A program made the translations under genes and the position numbers. A stretch of 64,000 bases of DNA, taken from contig NZ_JAENZZ010000002.1 of assembly GCF_016612865.1 (NCBI RefSeq), forward strand, positions 1,922,001 to 1,986,000, given 5' to 3'. Positions 45,428-54,421 of this stretch are shown here, in pieces (within the stretch, counting starts at the first letter, position 1; the number at the start of each line of letters is the position of its first letter). Source of the stretch: Blastococcus sp. TML/M2B. GTDB taxonomy: Bacteria; Actinomycetota; Actinomycetes; Mycobacteriales; Geodermatophilaceae. The notes below the pieces were generated by a model that worked only from the letters and a program-made list of their open reading frames with translations, had not been told where the DNA came from and did not search any database.

Positions 45428-46688
45428 TCAGTGCACCGCGACCGGCTCGGCGTCGGAGTCGACGGGCAGCTCCCAGGGGCGGACGACGAGCAGCAGCAGG
45501 GCGATCGCCAGCGCCAGGGCCGTCACCACCACCGTGCCGATGGCGGCGGCGTCGTTGCCGAGCAGGCCGACGACGGGGGAGACCAGGGCGCCCACGCCGA
45601 ACTGGACGGCGCCGAGCAGGGCCGCGGCCGTGCCGGCTGCCTCGCCGTGCCGGGAGAGCGCCAGCGCCGGCGCGTTGGGCAGCGCCAGCCCGCAGGCGAA
45701 GAGCACCGCCCACAGGCTCAGCGCCACGCCCCACAGCCCGCCGGTGCTCGTCAGGGCGAGGACCAGCAGCAAGGCGCCGGCCAGCGCTCCGGCCACGGTG
45801 CCGGCGACCAGGATCTGCGCCGGCGACCAGCGGCCGAGCAGGACCGGGTTGAGCTGGGTGGCGGCGATCAGCCAGACGGCCCCGGCGCCGAAGAGCAGGC
45901 CGAACTGCTGCTCGTCGAGGCCGAACTCGCCCTGGTAGACGAAGGCAGAGCCCGAGACGTAGCTGAACAGGCCGGCCATCGTCAGCCCGGCGACGAGCAC
46001 CCAGCCCCACGTAGGGGCGGTCGCGCAGCAGCTCGCGGTAGCCCCTCAGCGTGCCTCCGATCCCGCTGGACCGGCGGCGCTCGGCGGGCAGGGTCTCGGG
46101 CAGCAGCCGCGCGCCGACGACGACCAGCACGACGCCGTAGACCGCCAGCAGCGCGAAGATCCCGCGCCACGAGGTGAAGCGGAGCATCTCGCCGCCGATG
46201 GTGGGCGCGAGCACCGGTGCGGCGCCCAGCACGAGGAACAGCCGGGAGAGCATCCGCGCGGCCGCCCGGCCGTCGAAGAGGTCGCGCACGATCGCGAGGG
46301 CGATCACCGCACCGGCCGCCGTCCCCACGCCCTGCAGCACGCGCAGGGCGCCGAGCACGGCCAGGTTCGGGGCGACGATCACCAGCAGGGACGCCAGCAC
46401 GTGCAGCGCGGTGCCCGCGAGCAGCGGGCGGCGCCGGCCGTAGGCGTCCGACAGCGGGCCGAGCACCAGCTGCCCGAGCGCGAGCCCGACGAGCGTGCCG
46501 GTGAGGGTCAGCTGCACCGCGGCCGACGTCGTCTCCAGCTCGCGGGTGATCGTCGGCAGGGCCGGCAGGTACATGTCGATGGTCAGCGGCCCGATGGCCA
46601 CGAACGCGCCCAGCAGGAGCGCGGTGCGGGCGGCGCCGGGCACCGGCGCCGTGGGCGCGGAGGCCGGTCGTTCCTGCAGCGTGGTCAC
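45428..46688 (-). CDS. Bcr/CflA-type MFS drug exporter, split by a +1 frameshift near 46005
   Basis: GTG 46688 begins a DHA1 transporter with LLLGAFVAIGPLTIDMYLPALPTITRELETTSAAVQLTLTGTLVGLALGQLVLGPLSDAYGRRRPLLAG, the classic Bcr/CflA opening with the D-M-Y-L-P-A-L-P motif. After RELLRDRPYVG the frame changes, and the next frame resumes WVLVAGLTMAGLFSYVSGSAFVYQGEFGLDEQQFGLLFGAGA and runs to the normal stop. An extra C in the CCCC run at 46005-46008 is responsible. About 419 residues after correction, twelve membrane segments. An in-frame ATG at 46721 is an alternative start. The family exports bicyclomycin, sulfonamides and other small molecules; the true substrate is unknown. Confidence 0.8.
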
Positions 46689-46746
46689 AGGTGGGCGCAA
46701 GGCGGCGCGGCCGCCGGGCATTCCGGTTCGGCGGGATCGCGGCGTG

Positions 46747-48167
46747 TCACGGGCGCGGCGGCCGGGTCGGCAGCAGCGCCGCGGCCGACCGCGCGCGGAG
46801 CGCCCCGGTCCACAGCCCGGCGCCGTAGGCGAGGTCGTCCAGTCGGCGCGCGGCGAGGTGACGGACCGGTCCGATCCGCCGCCGGTGCGGCCACCAGGCG
46901 AGCAGCCCCTCGACGACGGCGACGGCCACCAGCCGGCGCCGCACGGGCCGGGACACCGCGGCCGCGGCGACCGCCAGCGGCCAGTGGTGGCGGGTGACGG
47001 CGCGCGCCGTCGCGCGGGCCGAGACGCCGGTCGCCCGCGCGGTGAGCAGCGCCGCGAGCGCGACCGGCGGCCGCTCCCCGGCCGCGCCAGCCGGCGGGCC
47101 AGCCGCACCGCCCGGGCGGCGAGCAGCCCGCCGGCCACGACCCGGCCGGCCCGCGGGCCGGTGAGCGCCAGCACCGTCGCGGCGGCGACGTCGGGGGCGA
47201 CGACGAGCGGGGAGACCAGGCCCTCGTGCCGGGCGGCCAGCAGGGCCGCGCCCGTGCCGTAGAACGCGCGGCGGCGCAGCCACTCCGCCGTCCCGACCGG
47301 GTGCTGGTGGGCGACCTCGGCGGCCGGCTCGTAGCGCACCCGCCAGCCGGCCGAGGCGAGCCGCCACACCAGGTCGACGTCCTCGGCGACCCGCATCGCC
47401 TCGTCGAAGCCGCCGTCCCCGAGCGCCGCCCGCCGGGCCAGCAGCGCCGCGCTCGGCACGTAGGACACCCCGGTCAGCGGCCGGACCGGCGCCGGCCGCG
47501 GCCCCATGTCCAGCACGCCCTCGACCTGCTCGTAGCCGTGCAGCCAGCCGCTCCCGGGCAGCGGGACGATCCGCGGGGCTACCAGCGCCAGCCGGGGATC
47601 GGCCAGGTGCGGCAGCAGCACCGCCAACCAGCCCGGCCGCGGCACGCAGTCGGAGTCCAGGAAGGCGACCAGCGGTGTCCGCGCCGCCCGCAGCCCGGCG
47701 TTGCGCGCGGCGGCGGGCCCGCGCGCGGTCGCGTGCCGGACGACGACGGCGTCCCCGGCCTGCACCGGGTCGGCCGAGCCGTCGTCGACCACGACGAGCG
47801 GGAGGCCCGCGGTGACCGGGTCCGCGCGCAGCGCGGCGAGCAGCCGGGCCAGCTCGACCGGCCGGTCCTTGACCGGGACCACCACGGTCACGTCGGCTGC
47901 CTGGGTCGAGGGCGTGAGGTCGGGGTGCGCCAGCCCGGCGTCGAGCAGCTGAGCGGCGAGACCCGCGGTCGAGGCGTCGCGGACGACGAGCCGGTCACCG
48001 GCCAGCAGCGCGCGGGCCCGCGGCGCGAGCCGCAGCAGCCGGAGCGGAGATCCGCCCAGCAGCGTCGCCCCGCCGTCGCGGCGGGTGACCCGCGGATCGA
48101 GGCGGACGGCGAAGCCGTCGGGCAGCCGGGCGCCCGGCGCCCCGGGGAGCGCTGCCGGTGCGGTCAC
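46747..48167 (-). CDS. mftF: Mycofactocin glycosyltransferase MftF, split by a -1 frameshift near 47086
   Basis: From GTG 48167, residues 1-90 are the MftF-specific N-terminal extension (PDGFAVRLDPRVTRRDGGATLLGGSPLRLLRLA...). The GT-A domain follows: VTVVVPVKDRPVELARLLAAL, the nucleotide contact PLVVVDDGSADP, and the DXD site Asp171-Ser-Asp173 in LVAFLDSDCVPRPGW. Then come GVSYVPSAALLARRAALGDGGFDEAMRVAEDVDLVWRLASAGWRVRYEPAAEVAHQHP and the basic C-terminal helical region. After RLARRLA the frame is lost by a single missing base near 47086 and the next frame completes the C-terminus to 46747. MftF adds beta-1,4-glucose units to the mycofactocin precursor. It is convergent with nothing else of the pathway and stands at the far end of the dispersed cluster. 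The deletion is probably a consensus error. Confidence 0.85.
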
Positions 48168-48238
48168 CGGGGCAGTCTCCCCCGCCGCCCGCGCGGCTCC
48201 GGAGGACGGCCGCCGCACACGGCTCGACCACGATGTGT

Positions 48239-48257
48239 TTAGGTCAGCCTTACCTGA
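48239..48257 (+). promoter_or_regulatory. DtxR/IdeR-like iron box upstream of the second FecB-like gene
   Basis: TTAGGTCAGCCTTACCTGA matches the DtxR/IdeR consensus at about 16 of 19 positions, the best of the three in the window. It lies 20 nt before the ATG at 48277, so it should cover the promoter. It lies in the gap between mftF and this gene, which are divergent. Confidence 0.8.
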
Positions 48258-48276
48258 TCCTCCGAAGGAGCCCCGC

Positions 48277-49269
48277 ATGACCCCCCGCCCCCTCTTCCGC
48301 GGCGCCGCCCTGCTGGCCGCCGCCGCGCTCGTCGTCACCGGCTGCGGTTCCGACGACGACTCCGACTCCGGCAGCAGCGGCGGGGGCAGCTCCTCCGGCG
48401 CCTTCCCGGTGACCGTCGAGACCGCCTTCGGGGACGTGGAGATCGAGGAGGAGCCCCTCCGCGTCGTCGCCCTCGGCTGGGGGGACGCCGAGACCGCGCT
48501 GGCCCTGGGCGTGCAGCCGGTGGGCGCCAGCGACTGGCTGGCCTTCGGCGGCGAGGGCGTCGGCCCGTGGTCGGAGGGCCTGTACGACGAGGCCCCGGAG
48601 ATCATCGAGACGCTGGAGCCCAGCCTCGAGGCGATCGCGGCCCTGGAACCCGACCTGATCCTGGACACCAAGTCCGACGGCACGCAGGACCGCTACGACC
48701 TGCTGAGCCAGATCGCGCCCACCGTCGGCATGCCGAAGGGCGTCGAGGCCTACCAGACCACCTGGCAGCAGCAGCTCGAGATCGTCGGCCAGGCCCTGGG
48801 CAAGTCCGACGAGGCCGAGGAGCTCGCCGCGGAGGTGGCCGACGCCTTCACCGAGGCCGCCGACGCGCACCCGGAGTTCGAGGGCACCGAGGTCGCCGTC
48901 GCCGCCTTCACCTCCGAGGGTTTCGGCGCCTACGTGCAGGGCGATGCCCGCGTCGACTTCATGGAGGAGCTGGGCTTCGTCAACAAGCCGGCCATCCAGG
49001 AGCAGGCCACGGACAACTTCTTCGTGCCCGTGAGCGAGGAGCAGGTCTCGCTCCTGGACGCCGGGCTGACCGTCGCCTTCCCGATCTACGTGGAGGCCTC
49101 GGAGTTCACCTCCAACCCCCTGTGGCAGGCGCTGCCGTCGGTCCGCGACGGCCACGTCGTGGTCCTCGAGGACGAGACCCTGGCCAACGCGTTCTCCATC
49201 GGCACGGCACCGGGCATCCTCTACGCCCTGGAGAAGACGGTTCCCCTCTTCGCCGACGCCCTGGCCTGA
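48277..49269 (+). CDS. Siderophore-binding lipoprotein (FecB/FhuD-like)
   Basis: A 330-residue precursor with the signal MTPRPLFRGAALLAAAALVVTGC and lipobox VTGC (Cys about 23), followed by a Ser/Gly/Asp linker. The mature class III binding fold has VEIEEEPLRVVALGWGDAETALALGVQPVGASDWLAFGG, the linking helix around EPSLEAIAALEPDLILDTKSDGTQDRYDLLSQIAPTVG, and a C-terminal LWQALPSVRDGHVVVLEDETLANAFSIGTAPGILYALEKTVPLFADAL. It probably binds a ferric siderophore. It has no permease beside it and may share the FecCD system at 11-14 kb or another one. An excellent IdeR box precedes it. It sits inside the mycofactocin locus between mftF and mftE. Confidence 0.9.
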   Translation: MTPRPLFRGAALLAAAALVVTGCGSDDDSDSGSSGGGSSSGAFPVTVETAFGDVEIEEEPLRVVALGWGDAETALALGVQPVGASDWLAFGGEGVGPWSEGLYDEAPEIIETLEPSLEAIAALEPDLILDTKSDGTQDRYDLLSQIAPTVGMPKGVEAYQTTWQQQLEIVGQALGKSDEAEELAAEVADAFTEAADAHPEFEGTEVAVAAFTSEGFGAYVQGDARVDFMEELGFVNKPAIQEQATDNFFVPVSEEQVSLLDAGLTVAFPIYVEASEFTSNPLWQALPSVRDGHVVVLEDETLANAFSIGTAPGILYALEKTVPLFADALA

Positions 49270-49277
49270 CCGTCCTC

Positions 49278-49316
49278 CCCCGCCGGGCGGCTCAGCCCCC
49301 GAGCCGCCCGGCGGGG
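49278..49316. terminator. 16-bp perfect hairpin at the mftE stop
   Basis: Arms 49278-49293 and 49301-49316 with a 7-nt loop, overlapping the stop and last codons of mftE and starting 9 nt after the fecB-like stop. Likely a shared terminator for both convergent genes. Confidence 0.7.
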
Positions 49317-49987
49317 TCCACGGTCCAGCCGCGCACCGCCTCGACCAGCCGCCGGCCCATGGCGGCCAGCAGCTCCGCACCCTCCGGCGCCGACGCGCCC
49401 GCCGGGTCGCCCAGCACGCCCGTGGGGCTCACCGCCCGCACGCCCCCGGCCCGCAGCCGCGGCAGCAGCTCCGCCACCGGCGCGGTCTCCCCGGCCACCG
49501 CGTCCGCCTCGCGCACCCCGTCCGGTTCCACGTGCAACATCAGCGACGTCTCGGTCCGCCCGGCGTGCGCGTCCCCGCCCGGCACCCCGCAGGGGAACCA
49601 CGCGACGTCCCGGCCCTCCGACCGCAGCAGCGGCACCGCGGCCCGCAGCGCGTCCAGATTGCCGCCGTGCCCGTTCACCACCAGCAGCCGCGGCGCCCAC
49701 CGGCAGGCCGAGCGGCCCAGCTCCACCAGCAGCGCCGTCAGCGCCTCGGTGCCGATCGACACCGTCCCGGGGAACCCCTCGTGCTCGCCGCTGGCGCCGT
49801 AGGGCACCGCGGGGGCGAGCAGCGCACCGTCCAGCCCGGGCAGCGCCTGCCGGGCGACGGCGGTCGCGACCGAGGTGTCGGTGGCCAGCGGCAGGTGGTG
49901 CCCGTGCTGCTCGACCGAGCCCAGCGGGACGACGAGCAGTGCCGACGAGGGGATCCGCGGCCACACGGCACGGGCGAGGTCAGTCAC
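49292..49987 (-). CDS. mftE: Mycofactocin precursor peptide peptidase MftE (creatininase family)
   Basis: A 231-residue creatininase-family amidohydrolase from GTG 49987. Metal-site motifs are Glu26/His28 in LGSVEQHGHHLPLATDT with Asp37, GASGEHEGFPGTVSIGTEAL, LLVVNGHGGNLDAL (residues 105-110) and DAHAGRTETSLML with Glu146. This is the normal creatininase metal set, and the size and neighbourhood fit MftE, which cleaves the C-terminal Val-Tyr-derived core from the modified MftA peptide. Its stop region overlaps a hairpin shared with the fecB-like gene. It is separated from mftC by three unrelated genes. Confidence 0.88.
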   Translation of the reverse strand: MTDLARAVWPRIPSSALLVVPLGSVEQHGHHLPLATDTSVATAVARQALPGLDGALLAPAVPYGASGEHEGFPGTVSIGTEALTALLVELGRSACRWAPRLLVVNGHGGNLDALRAAVPLLRSEGRDVAWFPCGVPGGDAHAGRTETSLMLHVEPDGVREADAVAGETAPVAELLPRLRAGGVRAVSPTGVLGDPAGASAPEGAELLAAMGRRLVEAVRGWTVDPAGRLGG

Positions 49988-50027
49988 GCCGGCAGCCTAG
50001 GGACCGCCCCCGGGGCAGAATGCCGGC

Positions 50028-50405
50028 ATGGCGAACCGGCGCTGCCCCTGCGGATCGGGCCTGCCCTACGACGAGTGCTGCGGCCCCCTCCACGCGGGCA
50101 CCACGCCGGCGCCCACCGCCGAGCGGCTCATGCGCTCGCGGTACAGCGCCTTCGTCGTCGGCGACGCCGCGTACCTGCGCGCCACCTGGCACCCGCGCAC
50201 CCGTCCGGCGGAGCTGGAGCTGGACGACGGCGTCCGCTGGCTGGGCCTGGACGTGCTCGCCGTCGACGGCGGCGGGCTGCTCGCCACCGAGGGCACCGTC
50301 GAGTTCCGCGCGCACTGGTCGGCCGGCGGGGAACGCGGCGCGCAGCACGAGGTCAGCCGCTTCGTGCGCGAGGACGGCGCCTGGCGCTACCTGGACGCCG
50401 TCTGA
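50028..50405 (+). CDS. YchJ-family (UPF0225) SEC-C motif protein
   Basis: A 125-residue protein starting MANRRCPCGSGLPYDECCGPLHAG, the SEC-C zinc motif (C-P-C ... C-C) followed by ERLMRSRYSAFVVGDAAYLRATWHPRTRPAELELDDGVRWLGLDVLAVDGGG, and a nuclear-transport-factor-2-like core ending in RFVREDGAWRYLDA. This is the YchJ family, with unknown cellular role. It is divergent from mftE (40-nt gap) and followed by the pyridoxamine-oxidase-like gene. Nothing ties it to mycofactocin beyond position. Confidence 0.88.
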   Translation: MANRRCPCGSGLPYDECCGPLHAGTTPAPTAERLMRSRYSAFVVGDAAYLRATWHPRTRPAELELDDGVRWLGLDVLAVDGGGLLATEGTVEFRAHWSAGGERGAQHEVSRFVREDGAWRYLDAV

Positions 50406-50458
50406 CGGTGCCGCCGTCCGGGGTGTCGCCCGGCGCGAGCCTGGGCACGGTGCCTGCC

Positions 50459-50938
50459 ATGAGCGCAGAGGACACCCGCAAGGTCGCCGAGCTGATCCAG
50501 GGTCAGCGGTTCGGCTTCCTCACCACCACCACGCCCGAGGGCAAGCTGACCAGCCGGCCGATGACGCTGCAGGAGGTGGAGTTCGACGGCGACCTGTGGT
50601 TCTTCGCCGAGCGCGACTCGCACCCGGTGCAGCACATCCGGGCCACCCCGCAGGTCAACGTCGGCGTCGGCTCCGGCGGGACGTGGGTCTCGCTGACCGG
50701 CTCCGCCACCGTCGTCGACGACCCGGCGAAGAAGAAGGAACTCTGGAACGGCGCCGTCGAGGCCTGGTTCCCGCAGGGCCCGGAGGACCCGTCGGTCGTC
50801 CTGCTGAAGGTCGAGGGCGACTCCGCCGAGTACTGGGACAGCCCCGGCGGCCGACTGGCCACCGCCTTCAGCTTCGTCAAGGCCAAGGCGACCGGCGAGC
50901 GGATCGACGGCGGCGAGAACGAGAAGGTCGACCTCTAG
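50459..50938 (+). CDS. Pyridoxamine 5'-phosphate oxidase-like (general stress protein 26-type) protein
   Basis: A 159-residue split-barrel flavoprotein. Family segments are AELIQGQRFGFLTTTTPEGKLTSRPMTLQEVEFDGDLWFFAERDSHPVQHIRATPQVNVGV, SGGTWVSLTGSATVVDDPAKKKELWNGAVEAWFPQGPEDPSVVLLKVEGDSAEYWDS and a C-terminal KAKATGERI tail. It fits the short PPOX/general-stress-protein group, which binds FMN or F420; which cofactor cannot be told. ATG 50459. It is convergent with the GGDEF-EAL gene with only 1 nt between stop codons. Confidence 0.85.
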   Translation: MSAEDTRKVAELIQGQRFGFLTTTTPEGKLTSRPMTLQEVEFDGDLWFFAERDSHPVQHIRATPQVNVGVGSGGTWVSLTGSATVVDDPAKKKELWNGAVEAWFPQGPEDPSVVLLKVEGDSAEYWDSPGGRLATAFSFVKAKATGERIDGGENEKVDL

Positions 50939-50939
50939 G

Positions 50940-52773
50940 TCAGCTCCGGACGGGCACGCCGGCGGCGAGGGCTGCGCCCGCGCGGTCGGCGGGCTCGGGC
51001 CGGGCGAACAGGTAGCCCTGGGCCGAGCCGCAGTCCAGGTCGGCCAGCGCCCGGCGCTGGTCCTCGGTCTCCACGCCCTCGGCGACGATGTCCAGGCCCA
51101 GCGTGCGGGCCAGCTCGACGATCGAGGTGATCAGGGTGACCGCCGACCGGCCGCGCGGCAGGTCGGTGACGAAGCTCCGGTCGATCTTGAGGATGTCGGC
51201 CGGCAGGTGCCGCAGGTAGGACAGCCCCGAGAAGCCGGTGCCGAAGTCGTCGATGGCGATGCGGATGCCCAGGGCCCGCAGCGCCTGGAGCTGGGCGACC
51301 ACGGCGTCGCCGTCGCGGACGAGCACGCCCTCGGTCACCTCCAGGGTCAGCTGCTCGGCGGGGAAGCCGGTCTCCTCCAGCGCCGCGACGACCAGCGCGA
51401 TCACGTCGCTGCCGTCGTGGAACTGGCGGGGGGAGAGGTTCACGGCCATGCGCACCGGGTCGCCGGTCTCCGCCGTCCAGGCAGCGCCCTGACGTAGCGG
51501 CCTGGCGGAGCACCCAGGCGCCGATGCCGTCGATGGCGCCGGTCTCCTCGGCGAGCGGGATGAACTCGACCGGCGGGATCAGACCGCGCTCGGGGTGGTT
51601 CCAGCGCACCAGGGCCTCGAAGCCGGTGGTGCGGCCGTCGCGGAGGCGGATGGTCGGCTGGTAGTGGACCTCCAGCTGGCCGGCGCCGGCCGCGACGGCG
51701 AGGTCCTGGGCGAGGTCCGCGCGGCGGCGGGCGGCCTCGGCCATCCCGTCGGCGTAGACGACCAGGCGGTTCTTGCCCTGGGCCTTGGCCAGGTACATGG
51801 CGAGGTCGGCGTTGCGCAGCAGCGCGCCGGCCGTGCGCTCGGTGACGTCGGACGAGGCGGCGACCCCGATGCTGCAGTGCACGGTGAGCAGGCCGTCGTC
51901 CAGCGGCACGGGCACCGACAGCGCCACCAGGGCCCGCTCGCCGACGGCGCGGGCGACCTCCGGGCCGCCGTCCACGACGACGGCGAACTCGTCACCACCG
52001 ATGCGGGCGACGACGTCGCCCGGGCGGACGCAGCTGCGCAGCCGCTCGGCGAGCACGAGCAGCAGCTCGTCGCCGGTGGCGTGCCCGCGGCCGTCGTTGA
52101 CGGCCTTGAAGTCGTCGACGTCGATGAACAGCAGGCTCACGGCGCCGCCGCGGGCGAGCAGCCGGTGGGTGAACTCCTCGAGCAGCGTGCGGTTGGCCAG
52201 GCCGGTCAGCGGGTCGCTGAGCACCTGCTCCTCGTTGAGCCGCCACGAGGAGAGGTGCGCCAGGCTCGCGGCGAGGACGAAGGCGGCGTGGATGCCGGCC
52301 CACAGCCAGGGGTTCGCGTTGCCGCCGTGCCCGAAGACCGCGTGCGGGAAGAGCGTGCCGACCACCCCGTGGTGGGCGGCGACGACGACGATCGCGATGC
52401 CGAACGGCACCCACGCCTGGTAGAGCGCGACGACGCCGATCATGACGAAGAACGAGAAGTGCGCCTCGGTGACCCCGCCCCACAGGTGGACCAGCGCGCC
52501 GCACGCCGCCATGAGGCTGACGGTGGTCGCGGCCGAGCGGGTGGCCCGGCCGAAGCGGGGCAGCGCGAACAGCAGGGGTCCGGCGACGGCGGCGAGGACG
52601 GCGACGGCCGCCGGCTGCCCGAACCCCCACACCCACGCCAGCAGGACCAGGCAGAACGCGGAGCCGATCGCCAGTCGCACGATGGCGCGGTGGCGGCTCT
52701 GCCAGACCTCCTCGGGCAGGCGGCGGCCCGACGGGAGGAGGCGGGCGGCCCGGGCGGGGAGTTCGAGGATCAC
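50940..52773 (-). CDS. GGDEF-EAL cyclic-di-GMP protein with six membrane helices, split by a +1 frameshift near 51492
   Basis: From GTG 52773, about 200 residues hold six hydrophobic helices (e.g. AIVRLAIGSAFCLVLLAWVWGFG, FFVMIGVVALYQAWVPFGIAIVVVAAHHGVVGTLFPH). The GGDEF domain has DPLTGLANRTLLEEFTHRLL, FIDVDDFKAVNDGRGHATGDELL and the intact RIGGDEFAVV. The EAL domain starts LEVHYQPTIRLRDGRTTGFEALVRWNHP. After WVLRQAAT a single extra base at about 51492 shifts the frame, and the EAL continues with AVNLSPRQFHD, TLEVTEGVLV, IAIDDFGTGFSGLSYLRHLPADILKIDRSFV and AEGVET. Both catalytic motifs are canonical, so it could make and break c-di-GMP. It sits between mftC and the PPOX gene; a functional tie is unproven. 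Confidence 0.85.
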
Positions 52774-52810
52774 CTCGTCCTGATCGGCGGGGCCGATCCG
52801 GTTCCGCAGC

Positions 52811-52853
52811 CCACCGGCCGCCCCTCCCCCTACGGGGTGGGAGCGGCCGGTGG
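52811..52853 (-). terminator. 11-bp hairpin after mftC
   Basis: Arms 52811-52821 and 52843-52853 (CCACCGGCCGC and its complement), with further inner complementarity, between the mftC stop and the GGDEF-EAL start. It should end the mftABC transcript. Confidence 0.65.
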
Positions 52854-52867
52854 TCGCGCGGGCGGGG

Positions 52868-54100
52868 TCAGCGCAGGTCGAGGCCGGCCAGGGGGGACTC
52901 GTCGCAGATCTTCGCGGGGATCGACGGGATGCCGAGCAGGGTGGGCTGGCCGCGCACCGGACCGCTGTGCGAGTGGTCGATGTGGCTGCGCGGGGTGACC
53001 AGCTCGAGGTCGCGGGCGGCCAGCGCCGTCTCGCCGTAGCCCTGCACGCACTCCGGGTCGGGGCCGTCGAGGGGCAGGCCGGTGAAGAACTTGGCCGCCA
53101 TGCACCCGCCGCGGCAGGCGTCGAAGTGGGCGCACTTGGTGCAGGCGCCGCCGGTCTGCGGGTTGCGCAGGTCGGCGAACAGCTCGCTCTGCTGCCAGAC
53201 CCGCTGGAAGCCACCCTCGTCGCGGACGTTGCCGGCGAGGAAGTTCTCGTGGATGGCGAACGGGCAGGCGTAGACGTCGCCGACCGGGTCGATCAGGCAG
53301 ACCACGCGGCCGGCGCCGCACAGGTTCAGCCCGGGCAGGGCCTCGCCGAAGGCCGACAGGTGGAAGAACGAGTCGCCGGTGAGGACGCCGTCGCCGTTGG
53401 CGAGCAGCCAGTTGTAGAGCTCGCGCTGCTGCGCCATCGTCGGGTGCAGGTCGTCCCACACGTCGGCGCCGCGGCCCGAGGGCCGCAGCCGGGTGATCCG
53501 CAGCTGCGCGCCGAAGGAGTCGGTCAGCGCCTTGAACTCGTCGAGCTGCCCGGCGTTCTCCCGGGTGACGACGACGGAGACCTTGAAGTCCTTCATCCCG
53601 GCCTCGGCCAGGTTCTCCAGCGCGCGGATGGCGGTCGCGTAGGAGCCGGTGCCGCGGACGCGGTCGTTCACCTCGGCGGTGGCGCCGTCCAGGGAGATCT
53701 GCACGTCGACGTAGTCGGTGCGGGCCAGCTGGGCGGCGCGGGTCTTGTCGAGCTTGATGCCGTTGGTGGAGAACTTGACGCCGACGTCGTGGCCGATGGC
53801 GTAGTCGAGCAGGTGCCAGAAGTCCGGCCGCACGGTCGGCTCGCCGCCGCCGACGTTGACGTAGAAGACCTGCATCCGCTGCAGCTCGTCGATGACCGCC
53901 TCGGCCTCGGCGGTCGACAGCTCGCGCGGGTCGCGCCGTCCCGAGGAGGACAGGCAGTGCGCGCACGCCAGGTTGCAGGCGTAGGTGAGCTCCCACGTCA
54001 GGCAGATGGGGGCGTCCAGGCCGTACTCGAACTGGTCGATCAGACGACCGCCGGTCGGCCGAGGAGGCGCGGCGGGGCGGGGCGGCAGGAGGGCGGTCAC
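52868..54100 (-). CDS. mftC: Mycofactocin radical SAM maturase MftC
   Basis: A 410-residue radical SAM/SPASM protein from GTG 54100. The SAM cluster motif C-x3-C-x2-C is Cys42-Asn-Leu-Ala-Cys46-Ala-His-Cys49 in LTWELTYACNLACAHCLSS. SAM-contact segments follow (VNVGGGEPTVRPDFW, VKFSTNGIKLD, DVQISLDGATAEVND). The C-terminal SPASM part has CGAGRVVCLIDPVGDVYACPF and CTKCAHFDACRGGCMAAKFFTGLPLDGPDPECV, supplying ligands for auxiliary Fe-S clusters. MftC decarboxylates and then cross-links the C-terminal Tyr with Val of MftA. It overlaps mftB by 4 nt. Confidence 0.95.
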   Translation of the reverse strand: MTALLPPRPAAPPRPTGGRLIDQFEYGLDAPICLTWELTYACNLACAHCLSSSGRRDPRELSTAEAEAVIDELQRMQVFYVNVGGGEPTVRPDFWHLLDYAIGHDVGVKFSTNGIKLDKTRAAQLARTDYVDVQISLDGATAEVNDRVRGTGSYATAIRALENLAEAGMKDFKVSVVVTRENAGQLDEFKALTDSFGAQLRITRLRPSGRGADVWDDLHPTMAQQRELYNWLLANGDGVLTGDSFFHLSAFGEALPGLNLCGAGRVVCLIDPVGDVYACPFAIHENFLAGNVRDEGGFQRVWQQSELFADLRNPQTGGACTKCAHFDACRGGCMAAKFFTGLPLDGPDPECVQGYGETALAARDLELVTPRSHIDHSHSGPVRGQPTLLGIPSIPAKICDESPLAGLDLR

Positions 54101-54405
54101 GGGGTCCCCTCGGGGTTCGGTTCGATCATCTGCGAGCGGGCGAGATCGGCCAGCGCCTTCTCGTAGGCGGGGCGCTGGGCCTCGGTCACGCCGCAGGCGG
54201 TGAGCGCGGCGGTCGCGCTCGGGTGGTCGGCGAGCGCCTCGACGACGGACACCAGGGTCTTCGACTTCAGGAAGGAGAGCTTCCGGTTGCCGAAGTGGTA
54301 GACCAGCGCGCCGAAGGGCTCGGGCCGCAGCGCGACCGAGCGGGCGCGCCGCCAGGGCCCGGCCGGGTCGAACGCGACCTCGGCAGAGGACACCGCCGCG
54401 GTCAC
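54097..54405 (-). CDS. mftB: Mycofactocin peptide chaperone MftB
   Basis: A 102-residue RiPP recognition element (PqqD-like) protein from GTG 54405. It begins with a beta-hairpin region VAFDPAGPWRRARSVALRPEPFGALVYHFGNRKLSFLKSKTLVSVVEALADHP, then a helical bundle with ATAALTACGVTEAQRPAYEKALADLARSQMIEP. The NRKLSFLKSK segment is characteristic of MftB. It binds the MftA leader and presents it to MftC, whose gene it overlaps. It lies 16 nt downstream of the mftA stop. Confidence 0.92.
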   Translation of the reverse strand: MTAAVSSAEVAFDPAGPWRRARSVALRPEPFGALVYHFGNRKLSFLKSKTLVSVVEALADHPSATAALTACGVTEAQRPAYEKALADLARSQMIEPNPEGTP

Positions 54406-54421
54406 AGGGGTGCCGACGCGA

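Noticed and set aside
43935-48683. A minus-strand frame of about 1580 codons spanning mftF, the Bcr-type MFS and more
   Set aside because: Parts of it coincide with the real MftF and MFS frames, but the stretches between are Arg/Gly-rich shadow frames. Treating it as one gene would fuse unrelated proteins.
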